From contig CM041203.1 in assembly GCA_023078555.1 (NCBI GenBank), forward strand, positions 1,875,481 to 1,939,480: 64,000 bases of DNA, in the 5' to 3' direction. This stretch comes from Ulva prolifera (taxonomy: Eukaryota > Chlorophyta > Ulvophyceae > Ulvales > Ulvaceae). Shown here one piece after another: positions 46,235 to 58,589 of this stretch. The notes beneath the pieces were generated by a model that was not told the origin of the DNA, searched no databases, and saw only the letters and a program-made list of their open reading frames with translations. Position 1 is the first letter of the stretch, and each line of letters opens with the position of its first letter. The translations under genes and the position numbers were made by a program.

Positions 46235-47176
46235 ATGGCGCCTAAACGTTTTCGAGACGTAGAGTCTTCATCCTCTGCGTCAGAATCAGGCGACGAAGGC
46301 GGTCTGCTTTCAAAGATGTTAGCATGCCTGCGGGAGTCGTACCCCGTGATCATGAGCAAATCGATTGCGTTGCTGCAGTGCAGCTGTATTCGCGCCATGT
46401 GGGTGGAGCATGTGTCTGCATGGACTACTTAAACGTTGCCTGGAGACTGCTGACACCTGCAGATCCAATAGGGCCTTCACGAGGACCTCAACCTGTACAG
46501 AAGAAAGTTCAAGTTGACTCTGCGGCCTTAGAACGTGCTGGCTACAAAGCTGGTCCATCAGTGCTGCACGTACCAGAACAGCGGACCAGGGCTGATGAGG
46601 TATGGGAGTATGCTGCAGAGCGCAAGACATCAGTTCTTGACCATTCACCCACGCCCGAGGTACCTTTCCGTGTGCTCATGCCTCAGCTGTGAGGCCAATA
46701 TCTGAAATGCGGGTCTGTGGCAGGTTCCGACACTCTGTTGTTGACTGCTTTGGCGTAACAGTGCCATGGCGCCGTGGACTCAGATCAACATAGTATGTGC
46801 ATGCTCAGTCATGTTGCAGGAGCGTGCAGAGCTGCGTGAGAAGTCCGACGTCGGTGTCAGGGAAGATGTAGCGTATTACAAAAAGTGTATGCAGCAGGCA
46901 GCACGTATGAAGGAGGACAAAGCGCGCGAAAAGGAAGACAAAGCTAAAAGAAAGCAGCTTTCTTTCAAGGAGAAGGAAAAGAGGAAGCGAGATGCTGGAA
47001 TGCAGTCATCAGGTGAGTGGCTGCGCGAGAGTCTTTGCCCAGGTGTCCCAGCTACTGTCGTCATTTGCTGCTACTTGTCACTTGCTACCAATTGAATCTG
47101 CACTGCAGCCAAGAACTACGTGGAAGAGGAGAAACGGATAGCGCGAGAACATGGCTGCTACACTGGCTTTGACTAG
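46235..47176 (+). CDS. Small charged nuclear-type protein of unknown function
   Basis: Conserved-looking small protein. The start MAPKRFRDVESSSSASESGDEGG is basic then Ser/acidic. Later exons are about 46464-46658 (GPQPVQKKVQVDSAALERAGY to SVLDHSPTPE), 46820-47012 (a highly charged helix with YYKKCMQQAARMKEDKAREK and FKEKEKRKRDAGMQS) and 47109-47176, whose end KNYVEEEKRIAREHGCYTGFD is a striking terminal motif. The last two junctions are phase-checked; the end of exon 1 is not solved. The Lys/Glu helix followed by a terminal aromatic-Gly-Phe-Asp motif resembles small uncharacterised eukaryotic nuclear proteins I have seen, but I cannot name the family. It lies divergent from ALG5. Confidence 0.65.
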
Positions 47177-48037
47177 CGACGGGACATGCAGTCACTGCAT
47201 ACATGCTGCGAAGGACCGTTCCAGAGCTGCTTTTGCAACATTTGGACGAGCAGATTGCTTGACAATTGCTATCTGCTGGTCTTATGCGTATTCTTGCAAT
47301 ATGTCCTCAGAATGTCCCTGCCTGATGGGGGGCGAAAGGTGAAAACCAATTCTGATTCTTGGGTCCGCCACTGCCAAAGGGACGTTGAGCATCAGCGATG
47401 ACTCAGATAGATCGAGAATGTTTTTGTTTTGACTTGGTACACGATAACTCAGAGGCTGCCTGGTAAAGTAGCCCGATATGATCAGTTCATATCCTACTCA
47501 GTACCTGGTGTCTAAAGCAGCCATCAAAACACCATTCTCTGAATGGCATCCCTGTATCACTCAACGATCATGTACTGTGTTACACTCCCAAGTCAAAGAC
47601 TGCCTCATATGCCCAAATATGTGGGTTCCATGCTTGGCTTTAATGCACAGTCACATCACAGAAGGACAGAGCATGGTAATCAGCAATACTGGGCCCATTC
47701 CGAGAGACGCCCGTTTTCAGACGAAGCTGTGGAGGATGTACACATGCACCACGACTTCAATTCCCAAACCACTCCACTAGTGACCTCAAATGACTGTACT
47801 GCCATTGTACGTACAAAACGGAGGAGTGCAGTGGACTGTCAGCGGGGACACAATTGCTAGGTCATACATAGCTTGCCGTGAATCCTGTTACGCCACCCAG
47901 GTAGCCCTCAGCGAGTTCACGTTGATGAGCCTTTGATCCAGGCCAGCGCAAGTAGGATCACCCAAGCCGTCTCAACTGTCAGAGATGTGACTCCCGGTAC
48001 CTATTGTTGATTGCGGCCCTATCTCATACTGAGCTGG
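47177..48037. other. Intergenic, nothing recognised
   Basis: Convergent space between the small charged protein and the flavodiiron gene. Frames of about 100 codons on the plus strand lack recognisable features. Confidence 0.4.
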
Positions 48038-51000
48038 CTAGTATGACGCACCACTCTTGCGGTGATGCACAGCTGAGACAGCTGACGAATCAAGAACAGA
48101 CCCATCTTTCACCATTCCGTACACAAGGAAGTGGTCACCGGCATCCATCCTGTCTGCCACAGTGCACTCTAGCACCGACACTGCGTCGTCCAGAATGACA
48201 CACTCTGTCTCCTCTGACCGACTGTGTTTCACATTGGCAAATCGATCTTCTCCAGGCCCAAACTTTTTCATCATTGCCTTGATCAATGGCCCCTCCTCAC
48301 CTTGCTTCAGAATGTTGACGTTGAAGTTGTTGCCATTGACCTGCACGTATCATCTCCGATAAAGGATCGATAAGCTCTGCTCTCGTACTCGGTGATCAAG
48401 CATGATGGACTTGACATCACATATGTGCACGCAGCAGTGCACAACCTGTCCGGTATCCCATGTACCTGAACACACTGTTCCTGGAGCCAAACAATTGCGG
48501 CCAATAAACTGCGTCAGTGAAGCACACCATCAGGCTCTCTGTCGCACGATCCCGCTTGACTGCCACAGTCAGACCAGGGGGATCAAACGAAGCTTGGCTA
48601 ATCCATGACGCAAGCATGGCGGACTCTGCATCTCCATCTTTGCATGTCACCACGCTCAAGGACCCCACCACTCTTCCCATGGCCTGCGCAGCCCCTGCAC
48701 AATAATCGCCATATGGAACACCGACTTGGTCATACTCATGTGGATGAGGTACAGACTGTTCGTTTCACTTTGAATCTGCCGCTAAATCCCAAGCCCAGTC
48801 CTATGGCGATCGTACCTGAAGTGTTGGCAGCTCCAGTGTTTGTGGCGCGCCGCTCTGTTTGCACCTGCTGCTTCTTCCTGGCCTTCAAAATTCCTTGGGC
48901 CAAGTCAGTGCCCGATTCTTCACACACCTGAATCGCTTTTGCATCAGGCCGAAACTGTATTTTTATAGGGTCAAAGGCAATGGGGAACCCAGAGTCCTTC
49001 AGCCGCCCATGCAAGATGTCCACAGCCTCTCCTGACCAGCCAAAGCTTCCATACGCTCCACATGGGAGGGTCTTTGCAGCTTCAAGGCGGAGGATGTTGC
49101 CCAGCATTGCGCTGACCTGTGTTGGCATGTGTCCTCCAAGAGTTGGCGAACCTGCACGACCGGCCACAGCACGCCTCGACATGCCCACACGGTGTACGAA
49201 CGCTGCTCTGGAGGCGCGTGACCACACGCATCGTGCATCGCAGCAGGATGCTCGCTCAGAATGTTGCCATGCAGCTAGTGCAGCACAGAACACTGACTGC
49301 TGCAATTTGCCCGTGCAAGGTCCGCAAGCAGGTACAGCATGCACGCTCCACAAGCACGATAAGACTGCAAATGAAGGTACTGAGGATTTACCAATGCAGA
49401 ATCCTTGAGAGCTCAACAGGATCTCCTCCGCTTCGCTGGTGGACACCTGTTCCAGGTTGATCATCTCTACACCAACGCCTGCCTTGGTGATGCCGCGGCT
49501 GATGGCCTGCGCCAGCGACGCAGTGTTTCCATACGCACTGGCGTACAGCACGGCCACCTTCGCTGTCTGCAGGTTCAGCAGCTGCTCCTGGATCCACCTG
49601 AATGACAAATTGGTCAGGACGATACCATGGTCAGACAGGAATACACGTGATTGCATGCATGTTGCAGCAAGTCACATGAATTGGGAACATGTGCTGTTTA
49701 CGAATGTTGATCCTAGCCAGCATGCCGGAGACCTCCTGTATGTCATGATATAATACAAGATATGTCACTAGCATCACCTCCTTTTGGTCAGTCTAAACCA
49801 AGGGTCAAGAGGAGAACACACTTGCTGTAAGAGTTCACCAGCTGCGACACAGATTGTCTGACCAGTGGCCCATGGCGTGGAAGGATCATGGCCACAGGCC
49901 TAGATCCAGCCTGTGTCGCTCCTGATACCCCCAACAACTTCTTGAGCTGCAGCAGCAACGTCGGAGCGCCAGCAGATCCAGCTGCTACTGATATGTCGAG
50001 CTTCTCGATCGCAGTTTCTGCCTGCCGAACAACTGGAGCAAACATGCAGTCAAAGAAGAACTGCCAATCTGAGCCATACACTGCCCATCCGCCACGGTCG
50101 GAACCGTCTGTACCGAGTTCTCCCTTTTGTGGGTTAACGTGCGATGAGAAGAAGCACGACGAAAAGAGGCGACGAGTGTTGCGCTCATACAAGCACAACA
50201 GGTCAGGGTATCGTGGTGTGGTGGACGGAAGACACTGAAACGTTCTGCGGCCAATCTGTATCTCGTTTTCCCCCTTGATGACGCGTAACGTGACATCCTT
50301 CAGGATGTTGTCTGCATCGTCGCCTAGTTTAGCTGTCAGAACCTGCGAGGCAGCACACATTCAACAGTCTGCGAGGATGAACTGGTAAGTGCAGCAGCTC
50401 AAAGCAGGCTGCACGGGCTACAGATGCGCTTTCAAAGGTGGTGTACCTTCTCTGCTGGATTTGTGAGAACCAGTTCTAATCCATCATCCGCCCTGTTGAC
50501 AACTTTGAGCACAGCTGCCAGAGTTTCCACAATATCTGGCGTCAGATGAGTGATGACCAACTTAGATAACTTGGCTTTCTCCTTGGATATCTGATTGCCT
50601 GCATGCTCCCGAGTGGGCTCGATAGATTTGTCTTGACATTCAGCCGGAAATGAGTAAGCAATGATGCTGAAGGGAGCATGGACCAAACAGCCGCAAAACT
50701 CAAACTTCTAGAAACAGACAGGAAGCTCATGTCTGCAAGCGTACAGAACGTCTCCAGGTAAGCCTTCCTAGGAACATCAATCAGCATAGCTTCATTTCCA
50801 TCGGTTACCATGTACGAATTCGTTGTGGTCCCCCTTTTCCGCCCATACTCAGCTTCATAGCGAAGGTGAGAGTTGCAAAAGCACTGAAATAACTTGATGT
50901 TCCCATCCAGCTGAACGGTCTGGATGTCCGTGCTGACAGGCGGAGCCTCGGGTGGTGGCGGAGGTGCAACAGAGGCCTGCATCGTTTATTCTTCCGTTGG

Positions 51001-51330
51001 TGTTACAGAAGCCGACTTAGTCCCCAGAGTGCGCCTTGCTGACTTTTGAATCAACATACCACGATCTCGTCGTTCTTGATTTAAATGATGCAAATCGCTC
51101 CTCCACGTGCGTTGAAAACAGTCAAATCTATGTGAGAACAGCACCCCATCTGTTGCCGATGCAAAGCTCTGCAGGTGACACCTCCGGCCCAAGATGTTGC
51201 TCTGTAGGAATGTCCCGGACGCTTTGCTCCATGGGGACACATGTATCGCAGCTGATGGCGTTCTTGGCAACCGCGCATGAGTAGTTACCGATAGGTTGAT
51301 ACGTTCAACAAATGGGTGAATTGTAGCCAT
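48038..51330 (-). CDS. FLV: Plastid flavodiiron protein (FLVA/FLVB type)
   Basis: Class C flavodiiron protein. In green algae FLVA and FLVB pair to reduce oxygen to water at the acceptor side of photosystem I, protecting it under fluctuating light. The first exon (51330-51145) is a transit-peptide-like sequence. Exon 2 starts at 50976 with a Pro-rich linker. The remaining coding blocks run to the stop at 48038. The beta-lactamase-like domain shows YGRKRGTTTNSYMV, LIDVPRKAYLETF and ITHLTPDIVETL. The flavodoxin domain has VAVLYASAYGNTASLAQAI and CIGSPTLGGHMPTQV across a splice. The flavin-reductase domain has GRVVGSLSVVTCKDGDAESAM and ends AVHHRKSG. The canonical diiron motif HxExDH is here HLTPDI, so ligands are partly replaced, as in other plant-lineage FLV proteins. 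I cannot decide between A and B by eye. Confidence 0.92.
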
Positions 51331-51968
51331 AGTGCCCAACGACGATTTTATGCTCGCAGACTAAACGCGTAACATTTACAAGATCAACAATATCGGAGGG
51401 CACGCAGTCGCGCGTCTGTCCCGTGCATGTGCGCAGAGCACTACTGTAAAGTGAAATACGATGACTTCAGTCTGTTCACCGTTCTATGTCTCGTGAGGTT
51501 TGCGCCAACGTAGCGCGGACACGAGTGTTGTAGTGCAGCCGGGATCTGTATGCTGCGCTGTCTCAGCTGGGATCTGCATGCTGGTTTGTTGCTTATCATG
51601 CCATGCATTGCAACATGTCACACGTGGCGTGTACCACGTGCAAAGCAAGGCCCACTGTTGAGCTGTGCTCGGCGGAGGCCCAACTGATGACAGAACTTGC
51701 TACAATTCGAGCGTTATGACAAGTTGCTGACACATCAGTGTCAACCCGGCGATTGTTCATAGATGCCTTTCCGTCTCCAGTTATATAGTTGGACTGGTGC
51801 TGCTTCGTAATTGATTCAATGTATAGGCGATAACTGGATACATTCTGCCAGATGGACAATTCTGTGGGCCCGGTCATTTCTTTCCAGCAGCATGACTGCT
51901 CCTTTGAGCGTTGATCATGTGCGAGCCACCTAGCGACGCCTGTCTTTCGAGATAGGCTCGTACGTCGG
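51331..51968. other. Divergent intergenic region
   Basis: Between the flavodiiron protein (leftward) and TrmB (rightward). A 200-codon minus-strand frame (51596-52198) runs antisense through TrmB exon 1 and looks like chance. Likely promoters for both plastid genes. Confidence 0.45.
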
Positions 51969-53654
51969 ATGAGTTGTACCCGGGCCAGCAGTGTATATCT
52001 ACAGAATATGTTGCAAGCTTGCAACATATCAGGAACAAGGTATGGAACATCGCGGGTGTGGAAGACTACGCAGCGGTGCTCTGCTGTGTACCAAGGCCGC
52101 CTGCAGCCTCTATCCGACAGGACAACTGGGGACCCATCGGCAAAGAAAGAGTTTCGAGAACTCAATCTCCGAGAGCTTGACATGGTGCGTCCACGCATTC
52201 AATTGAATCAGCCACGCCAGCCCTTGGGTACATGCGGAGGTCGATGTGCATATGGCACTGCAATACGTCTTCGTGTTGCGTCTTCGTGTTCCTCAAACTG
52301 CACGCAATATGTTGCATACACGTTATACACATAGATTACACACAGCTCGGATGCTGTAAGCAGCTGGATGGGGAAGTCCAATGCATTCATCAGGCATGCA
52401 GAGACTGTCACACCTCTGCAGCAATAGAATTTCGCGCTGAACAGCACACAGCCCGCAGGACTTGATGCCATACTGTCACTGCTGTCAACAGCTATCACCT
52501 GGTCTCACGGACTGTTTGTATGCTCCGTGCGCCTGTTCAGACGTACTTGCACACGGCGCAGCTTGCAGGAGTGGCAGCGCGTGCGTGTCAGGCAACACGT
52601 AAATCCTTTGAAGCTATCATTACAGCAGAAGGTTGGCCCGTTGGATTGGGACAGCGCGTTTGCAGACTCTGCTAAGCCATTGGTTGTGGACATTGGCAGT
52701 GGCTATGGCCGCTTCTTGTTGCAGATGGCGCTTGCATACCCACAGGCAAACTTTCTCGGTCTGGAGATACGTGAACCCATCATTGAGCGCGCAAGTGAGT
52801 GGGCCAAAGCTGTTGGCTTGTCTGATCGCGTGCAGTTCAAGCTGGCGAATGGCACCGTTTCGACCAAGTCCATGCTGTCATCTTACCCCGGTGATGTTGT
52901 GCTCATATGTGTTCAGTTCCCAGATCCACACTTCAAGAGACGGCATCGGAAACGTCACATTGTGCAGCCACAATTTTGTGCTGACGTTCAAGAAATTCTC
53001 AGTGATCATGGTGTGTGCTTGCAAAAACAGCATGAATGCTGATTGCGAAATTCTCCAGCCTGGCGATACATCCCATCACAACCCACAAGCTGGTAGTTCA
53101 GAGGCATCTGCACGTATCGGTGTCCCACAGACGTCCTCAAGTCACTGCGCTGCTGCCCCAATACTGTTTGCGTCAGCTTTCATTCACAATGTATGGTGTA
53201 GTTGCGGAATGAAGCAACGACATCGCATTGCATGACATACAGTTCAAGCCTGGATGCATTTGTATCAAACCTTGGCACTGAAGGTGGTGCTTTGTACATT
53301 TACAGCGTAGGGCATATACTGCATTCACTGCTCCATGTTCACGCATCACGGTGCACATTGTTGTTCTCGTCTAATGATGTGTGTTCTGCAGGGCAGTTGT
53401 ATGCGGCCAGTGATGTCCAGGAGGTGGCAGAGTACATGCACGGCGTATTTACCACAAGTACCCCGCAGCTCAAGCCAACAGGCCACCTGAGTGGCTTGCT
53501 AGACGGGCCCACCTCAACTGAGCCCCCAAGCCCAGAGCTGCAGAGCATATGGCTTGATAAAAATCCATTGGGTGTGCCGACGGAGCGGGAGGTCCATGCA
53601 CTAGAGCAGGGCGTAGATATCCATCGCTTTCTGTTGCAAAAAGCACATGCGTGA
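51969..53654 (+). CDS. TRMB: tRNA (guanine-N7)-methyltransferase TrmB, organelle-targeted
   Basis: SAM-dependent enzyme making 7-methylguanosine 46 in tRNA. Three phase-checked exons (51969-52184, 52569-53010, 53392-53654) give 306 residues. The first about 45 residues are Ser/Thr/Arg-rich with few acids, a plausible plastid or mitochondrial transit peptide, followed by FRELNLRELDMEWQRVRVRQHVNPL, the plant-type lead. The SAM-binding motif is VVDIGSGYGRFLLQM, then FLGLEIREPIIERA. The catalytic region reads CVQFPDPHFKRRHRKRHIVQ, with the PDPHxKxRHxKRR signature. The last exon has LYAASDVQEVAEYM and NPLGVPTEREVHALEQG. The single-subunit bacterial-like form with a presequence fits the organellar enzyme of plants. 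A 24-base perfect palindrome lies in the presequence code. Confidence 0.93.
52006..52029. repeat. 24-base perfect palindrome inside TrmB exon 1
   Basis: Twelve bases ATATGTTGCAAG followed directly by their reverse complement, centred on an AAGCTT site. It is coding (presequence NMLQACNI). Confidence 0.9.
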
Positions 53655-54839
53655 TGTATGGTGCAATTGCAGAGTCCGCTTGGCCGCTGAAGTCAAGCTG
53701 GCGATGGGGGCACCCGATGTTTTTTACCTTATACAACTGCTGTAAAGATTAACAGCATTTTCCTCATTGCCGACATCGAAACAGTACTCGGAGGACCAGT
53801 GTCAGTATCATGTCACAGATGAGGCACAATGGCATCAGGGCCATTCAGGTCGATGCACAGCTCCGAACATCGTTCTCTCTGCGAGCTTTGGACATAGTTT
53901 GCGTGGAGAGAAGGGCGCATGTTCGTCTTGCAATGGGACTATCTTCACCAAAACAAATATTACTTCCCACACCAGGCAACAGCTTGCATGTATCAGCACA
54001 AACGAGGACTGTGCCACATTGGCGTCTAGATGTGTGGCTAAGCAACGATGTTGCCAGTGCGTTGCTGGCTCACCACTCGATGTGTCTACAACAAAGCCGT
54101 TGCCCTGTGATGCATGTGAGCAGAGCAGGTGTTACCTGGACGTATGCGGGAGTTTGGAAAGCGTGAATTATCTGCATAACTGGTTCCCGAATCGACACCA
54201 AACCACCGTAGGAATTGTTAATGATTCAACTTTCATCAACCTCAGTTGAAGCACTGTCCCGCAGGTGAATGTTCTGGCTGTTTCACAACGTGAACCAGAT
54301 GGGCAAAGCAGGAAGACAAGTTGACGGTCTGCTGAAAGACGCCAAATATGCAGCGCGCAGAAAAAGAAAATCGAATGATGTATCCAATCACTGAAAATAA
54401 TAGTTTCATGTGACTGGCTACTTGATTGCATGAAAACGCAGTGGGAGGACTGGCTCAAAAGAAATGGAATTGAATCGCGAGTATACTTCGCGGTCACTTT
54501 GATCGTTTTATTGCTCTCAGCCTGAAGCTGTCGGTTCAAATTTACACAAGGAGACGGCAATGCCGCTCACAATGGCTGTCGGAATTACTTGTGGCTACCA
54601 GGATGCACGTCTACAGGGCAATTGCGTAATCGCAAGAACCGCTGATAGAGCGGATATTGTGCCAATTGTTGTAACCGAATGCTTGCATCGAATACCATCC
54701 CGCTAAAGTACTTGTACGTACCTCATGCGCATGTTACGTATGGTACATCCGTATTAGATCGCAACAAGAGGTTGCCCAAGCCTCAGACTTATTTATTCAA
54801 TCTTGCCAGCTCGGCGGTCGAGATCAAAACCTGTTAGGC
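53655..54839. other. Intergenic between TrmB and DnaJ
   Basis: Contains the TrmB polyadenylation signal TGTAA at 53741-53745 and, further on, the DnaJ promoter. Frames of up to 160 codons (53767-54249) have no recognisable features. Confidence 0.45.
53741..53745 (+). promoter_or_regulatory. Polyadenylation signal TGTAA
   Basis: TGTAA 87 bases past the TrmB stop codon. Confidence 0.5.
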
Positions 54840-57169
54840 ATGAATAGTGAAGAAGAGCCTGTATCAGCCCGGCCGTCTGGCTCACCTACCGCCAGTCATT
54901 CTCCTTCTCCAGCGATGCCTAGCGAGGATGACCTGGACGCACATGCAGATATGCCGTTCTCTCTCCGAAAACCGAAAGACTTCAAAGCAGGGCTTAGTAG
55001 TGGAATGAAGACCATTGGAAAGGGTGTGCTGGCGGGTGTAGTTGGTGTGCCTCTGTCCGGTTTGGGAAACATGCTCTGCTGCTGTGTGGTCCAAGATGCC
55101 ATTTATGGCCGATACAATCACGATAAGATATCCAGCCACCACATCTACTCATCCTTCATGGATCCATCACTTGCAGCAGCGCGATAGGTAACTGCACTTT
55201 GGTTGGCCTTGTCCTTGCCGTGGAATGTCCTGCACAGTGATGCAGCAGAATTTTGATCAGGCAGAATCAGCTCTGCAGGGCTCGTTGCAAGCCCAATCAT
55301 CGGTGCAAAAGAAGGGGGTGCGGTTGGAGCAGCTAAGGGGCTCGCGACTGGGGTCTTGGGAGCCGTCGTCCTGCCCACAGTTGCAGTGGGCGTCGCAGGT
55401 GTCCAAGGTGTGCATGCCGCTACTCGTTTGCTCACCTCACAAATCAAAGTTCACGTTTATACATTTTTGAGCTATTGCAGTGACACGGGGGGCAATAAAC
55501 ACACCTGAAGCGATCAGGGAGAACGCAGCTGGGAAGGTGTGGGATGCAGAAAAACGGGCTTGGGGGGACAAACCAGGTGATGCTCTGGTGGTGGATGATC
55601 CTGCGCTTGCAGAAGCTCGGCAGCGCTATCTGAAGACTGACGATCTGGACGCAGACAAGAAGGAGTTTCCGTTTTTCTATGATCTGCTGGAAGTACCGGT
55701 TCGCTGCCTCTTCAAGTACTACGACCAAAATAACCAACATAAATCTCTGATATTCAATTGAATTTCACAATCCGCAGTCTTGCAGACTACTGCCACCGAA
55801 TCAGAAATCAAGAAAGCCTACTACTTGAAGGCCCGCCAATGTCACCCAGATAAAAGGCCTGATGACGAATCCGCCAAACAGGAGTTCCAGCTGCTGTCGG
55901 AGGTGTGTCCTCTGAAAGCAGGTACTTCAAGCAAGGTTGTCTTGTGTTAAAAACACTGTGTGGCGTACCTGCAGGCCTACCAAATTCTGTCGAATGAGCA
56001 ACTGAGGAAACGATACGATGCTAAACAAGATGTGTCCAGTGACACAGATTTGATGGCATCTGGCGACTTCTTTGCGATGCTCTTTGGGTCGATGCGCTTT
56101 GAGGAGTTTGTCGGAGAATTGATGATCAGTTCACTGGCACGCGAGGGGGGTGCTATCGATGCGGAGAAGGTGTGCCTCTCTGCTGCAGCACCATACAGCA
56201 TGCTGTACTACATTCAAATGGCAACACTACATTGCACGTTTTGTCTATTGTGTTAAGACAGATAGTGCTGTCGACACACGGTCTCAAACCTAGAGACTGA
56301 CCAGTATGTGAGTTCGCTGAGGGGTGCGCCACCCTGTGTTGAATCACGATTGGCCGCAGGTCGAGAAGGTACAGAAAATCCGGATAGAAGCTGTCAAGAA
56401 CAATCTTTTACGATATCTTGACACACTGTGGGCTGAGACCACAATGTTTGACATGCACATCCGCAACATGGCTGAACAAAAGCTCGCAACTGCGGAGTAT
56501 GGCCCTGTCATGTTGGTCACCCTAGGCAAAGTATACAAGCTTTCTGCGAAGCAGGCACAGGGGAACATGGTGGCCTTCTTCAAGTATGGTCCCCTCTGCC
56601 ATGTACTTTGCCAAGTTTGCAAATCGGGAGGCGCGTCTTATGCAACTGTCTTGCAGGCAGCAGGGCAGCAAGCTCGGATCCACGTGGTCTGCTGTATCAG
56701 CGGCAATGAAGGTTATGTCCTATCAGAAGCAGCTCGAGAAGAACATGGCATCCGCTGAGTCCCCTGAAGCGCAAGCAGAGCAACTTCGCCTGATGCTGGA
56801 TGCGATGTGGGCGTCAAATGCCCTAGATATCCAGAGCACAGTTGCGAAGGCCTGCAGTCAGGTATGCAGGTTGCCTATTTTTCCAGCATCACCTATCATA
56901 TGAGCGTAGATAATGTGTGATGTGGCATGCAGGCTTTGAGTGACAAGCAGCAGCCAAAAGCTGTGCTAAAGCAGCGGGCACAGGCATTAGAGAGCATGGG
57001 GAAGATATTCATGGAGGTCGGAGAGGCAGCGATCAAAGCCGAAATGTCTCCGGCTGACAGCGATGGTGCAGAGAGCAAGAAGCAGAAACAGGCACTGGCA
57101 CAGCAGCGTATTGAAAAAGCGATGCACGACACGCTAGAAAAGCTTGACAAAGATGAGCATGGTGAGTGA
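54840..57169 (+). CDS. J-domain protein with C-terminal X domain (DnaJ 10-like)
   Basis: Hsp70 co-chaperone of the plant DnaJ 10 type. Eight exons (54840-55035, 55279-55407, 55481-55698, 55786-55902, 55975-56169, 56360-56569, 56661-56861, 56933-57169) keep the frame and give about 500 residues. A Ser/Pro-rich acidic start is followed by a Gly/Ala/Val-rich hydrophobic stretch (KGLATGVLGAVVLPTVAVG) that could be membrane-seated. An NTPEAIRENAAGKVWD lead precedes the J domain. The J domain reads PFFYDLLEVPTTATESEIKKAYY with an intact HPD (CHPDKRP), so it should stimulate Hsp70. The X domain follows, with VQKIRIEAVKNNLLRYLDTL and LGKVYKLSAKQAQ. The C-terminal helices are Lys/Gln/Glu-rich. The stop codon lies within GGTGAGTGA, which is also a strong splice donor, so another 3' exon cannot be excluded. 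Confidence 0.85.
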
Positions 57170-57614
57170 TCTGTGTCTGATGTATGATCTAGTCTTGATT
57201 CATGCAGCTCTTTGCAGAAGCTGCAATCATTGTTGGTAGTTAGAATTGGGTGTTCTTTGCATGAGAATTTCTTCTGTGTGGGGAGCATGTTGAGACACAA
57301 GTCAGCAATAGCACAGAAGATCCCTGAAATGGCCCAAGTGTCACCAGCGGATGATATTCCCCCCATGCCATAGGGTGTGGATTACGGTGTACCTGTCTGC
57401 GAGCTGCATTCATGTGTTATGTACGATAATGATGTGTTACACAAAGTTATCTCACTTGCGATAAGTTCATTTGGTCTGTGGCTATTCTTGCATGTGTTGA
57501 AGACAGTGTTCGGGATTTGATACCTCAGAAGTTTGGGAGAGCCCTGCTAGCTGTATCGGCATAGATTTACAATGACAAATATAAAAATAGGTCATGATGG
57601 TAGCGCTGGACGGC
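57170..57614. other. Convergent intergenic region
   Basis: 3' sides of the DnaJ and TIPIN-like genes. If the donor at the DnaJ stop is used, a further DnaJ exon would lie here, but I saw no clear candidate. Confidence 0.4.
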
Positions 57615-58589
57615 TCAAGTAGTGACCATCATGTCGTCCAATGCATCTTCTTCCCAGAACTCGTCTTCCAAAGCCTGTGCCTTCATCATTTCATCAAGTT
57701 CAGCGTCTTCCTCAGGCGCATCAGCAACTGGACTACTTGCACGCCCTGAAAATGTTTTATGTCACAATTCATGAAAATTACCATGCACAGTGCCGCTGTG
57801 CCTGTCCAAGCCAAAAAAAAACAGCAAGCTGCCGTTTTGCCTCCTACTGTCCCATCAACATTGTCAGCACCTGCTTCAGAAGCCATCTCATTCTCAGGCT
57901 GCGTTGAATTCCCTTGCGTTGGTGCATCTTCGTCCATGTTTCGATCAGACTCCAGCTCACTACCCATGCCTTCCAGTGCCAACTCAATCACTGACTCCCT
58001 CAGCTGTCGCATGTCTGCCTAGATGTAGTGCTTGAACCACGTCATGGTAGCTCTTCGCGTCTCTCATAGCCATCATACATAGCATGCGACAGAAGCAAAC
58101 CTTCAGTGTGGAAGACTTGGTCAGTTTGCCGCCTGGACGGCCATAAAGATTGGCAACTTTCTTTGAAAATGTATCAAAGTCATCATGCGGAAATACCTTC
58201 TTCTGCCATTGCTCATAGAGCTCTAACAGCAAGCCGAGGTCTCTCGTGACATTCTTCCGCCCACCACGCTGTTTATGAAAAGCTTCACGGAATGTTCCAA
58301 ACACCAATGGGATTCCGACGGGAGCCTGGAATTGCAGCAGGCACTATATCAGCACATGATCCAACCCCCAACATAAGATTAGATCATTCCGCACAGCAGC
58401 TGGTGGCATTGCTGACATGAAACACCCACCGTCAGTAATTCATAAGTCAACTTTGGACGTGGCTGTCTTGTAGAAACTCCCTCTTTCCCTTGTGGGGCTG
58501 GACCTTCCGTCTCCTGTCCAGGCCTTTGCACTGGCCCAGCACCGTAATCGTCCCCCACATTGACCTCCTGGTCCTCTTCTGAATCAGAT
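57615..58589 (-). CDS. TIPIN: TIPIN/Swi3/Csm3-like replication fork protection protein (5' end not found)
   Basis: Likely partner of TIMELESS/Tof1 in the fork protection complex, which stabilises stalled forks and helps checkpoint signalling. Two exons are clear: 58589-58430 (acidic SDSEEDQEVNVGDD to RQPRPKLTYELLT) and one from 58325 (APVGIPLVFGTFREAFHK, then DLGLLLELYEQWQKKVFPHDDFDTFSKKVANL). The RPKL...LL, GIP, LFP-like (VFPHDDF) and KV..L elements match the Swi3 domain. Further acidic blocks follow near 58000-57830 (LRESVIELALEGMG) and 57745-57615 (EEDAELDEMMKAQALEDEFWEEDALDDMM). Junctions after KSSTLK are not solved. A first exon with the start codon must lie upstream of 58589. Identification rests on the Swi3 motif order, as the family diverges fast. 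Confidence 0.65.

Noticed and set aside
51596-52198. 200-codon minus-strand frame
   Set aside because: It runs antisense through TrmB exon 1, which has homology and phase support. No recognisable domain.
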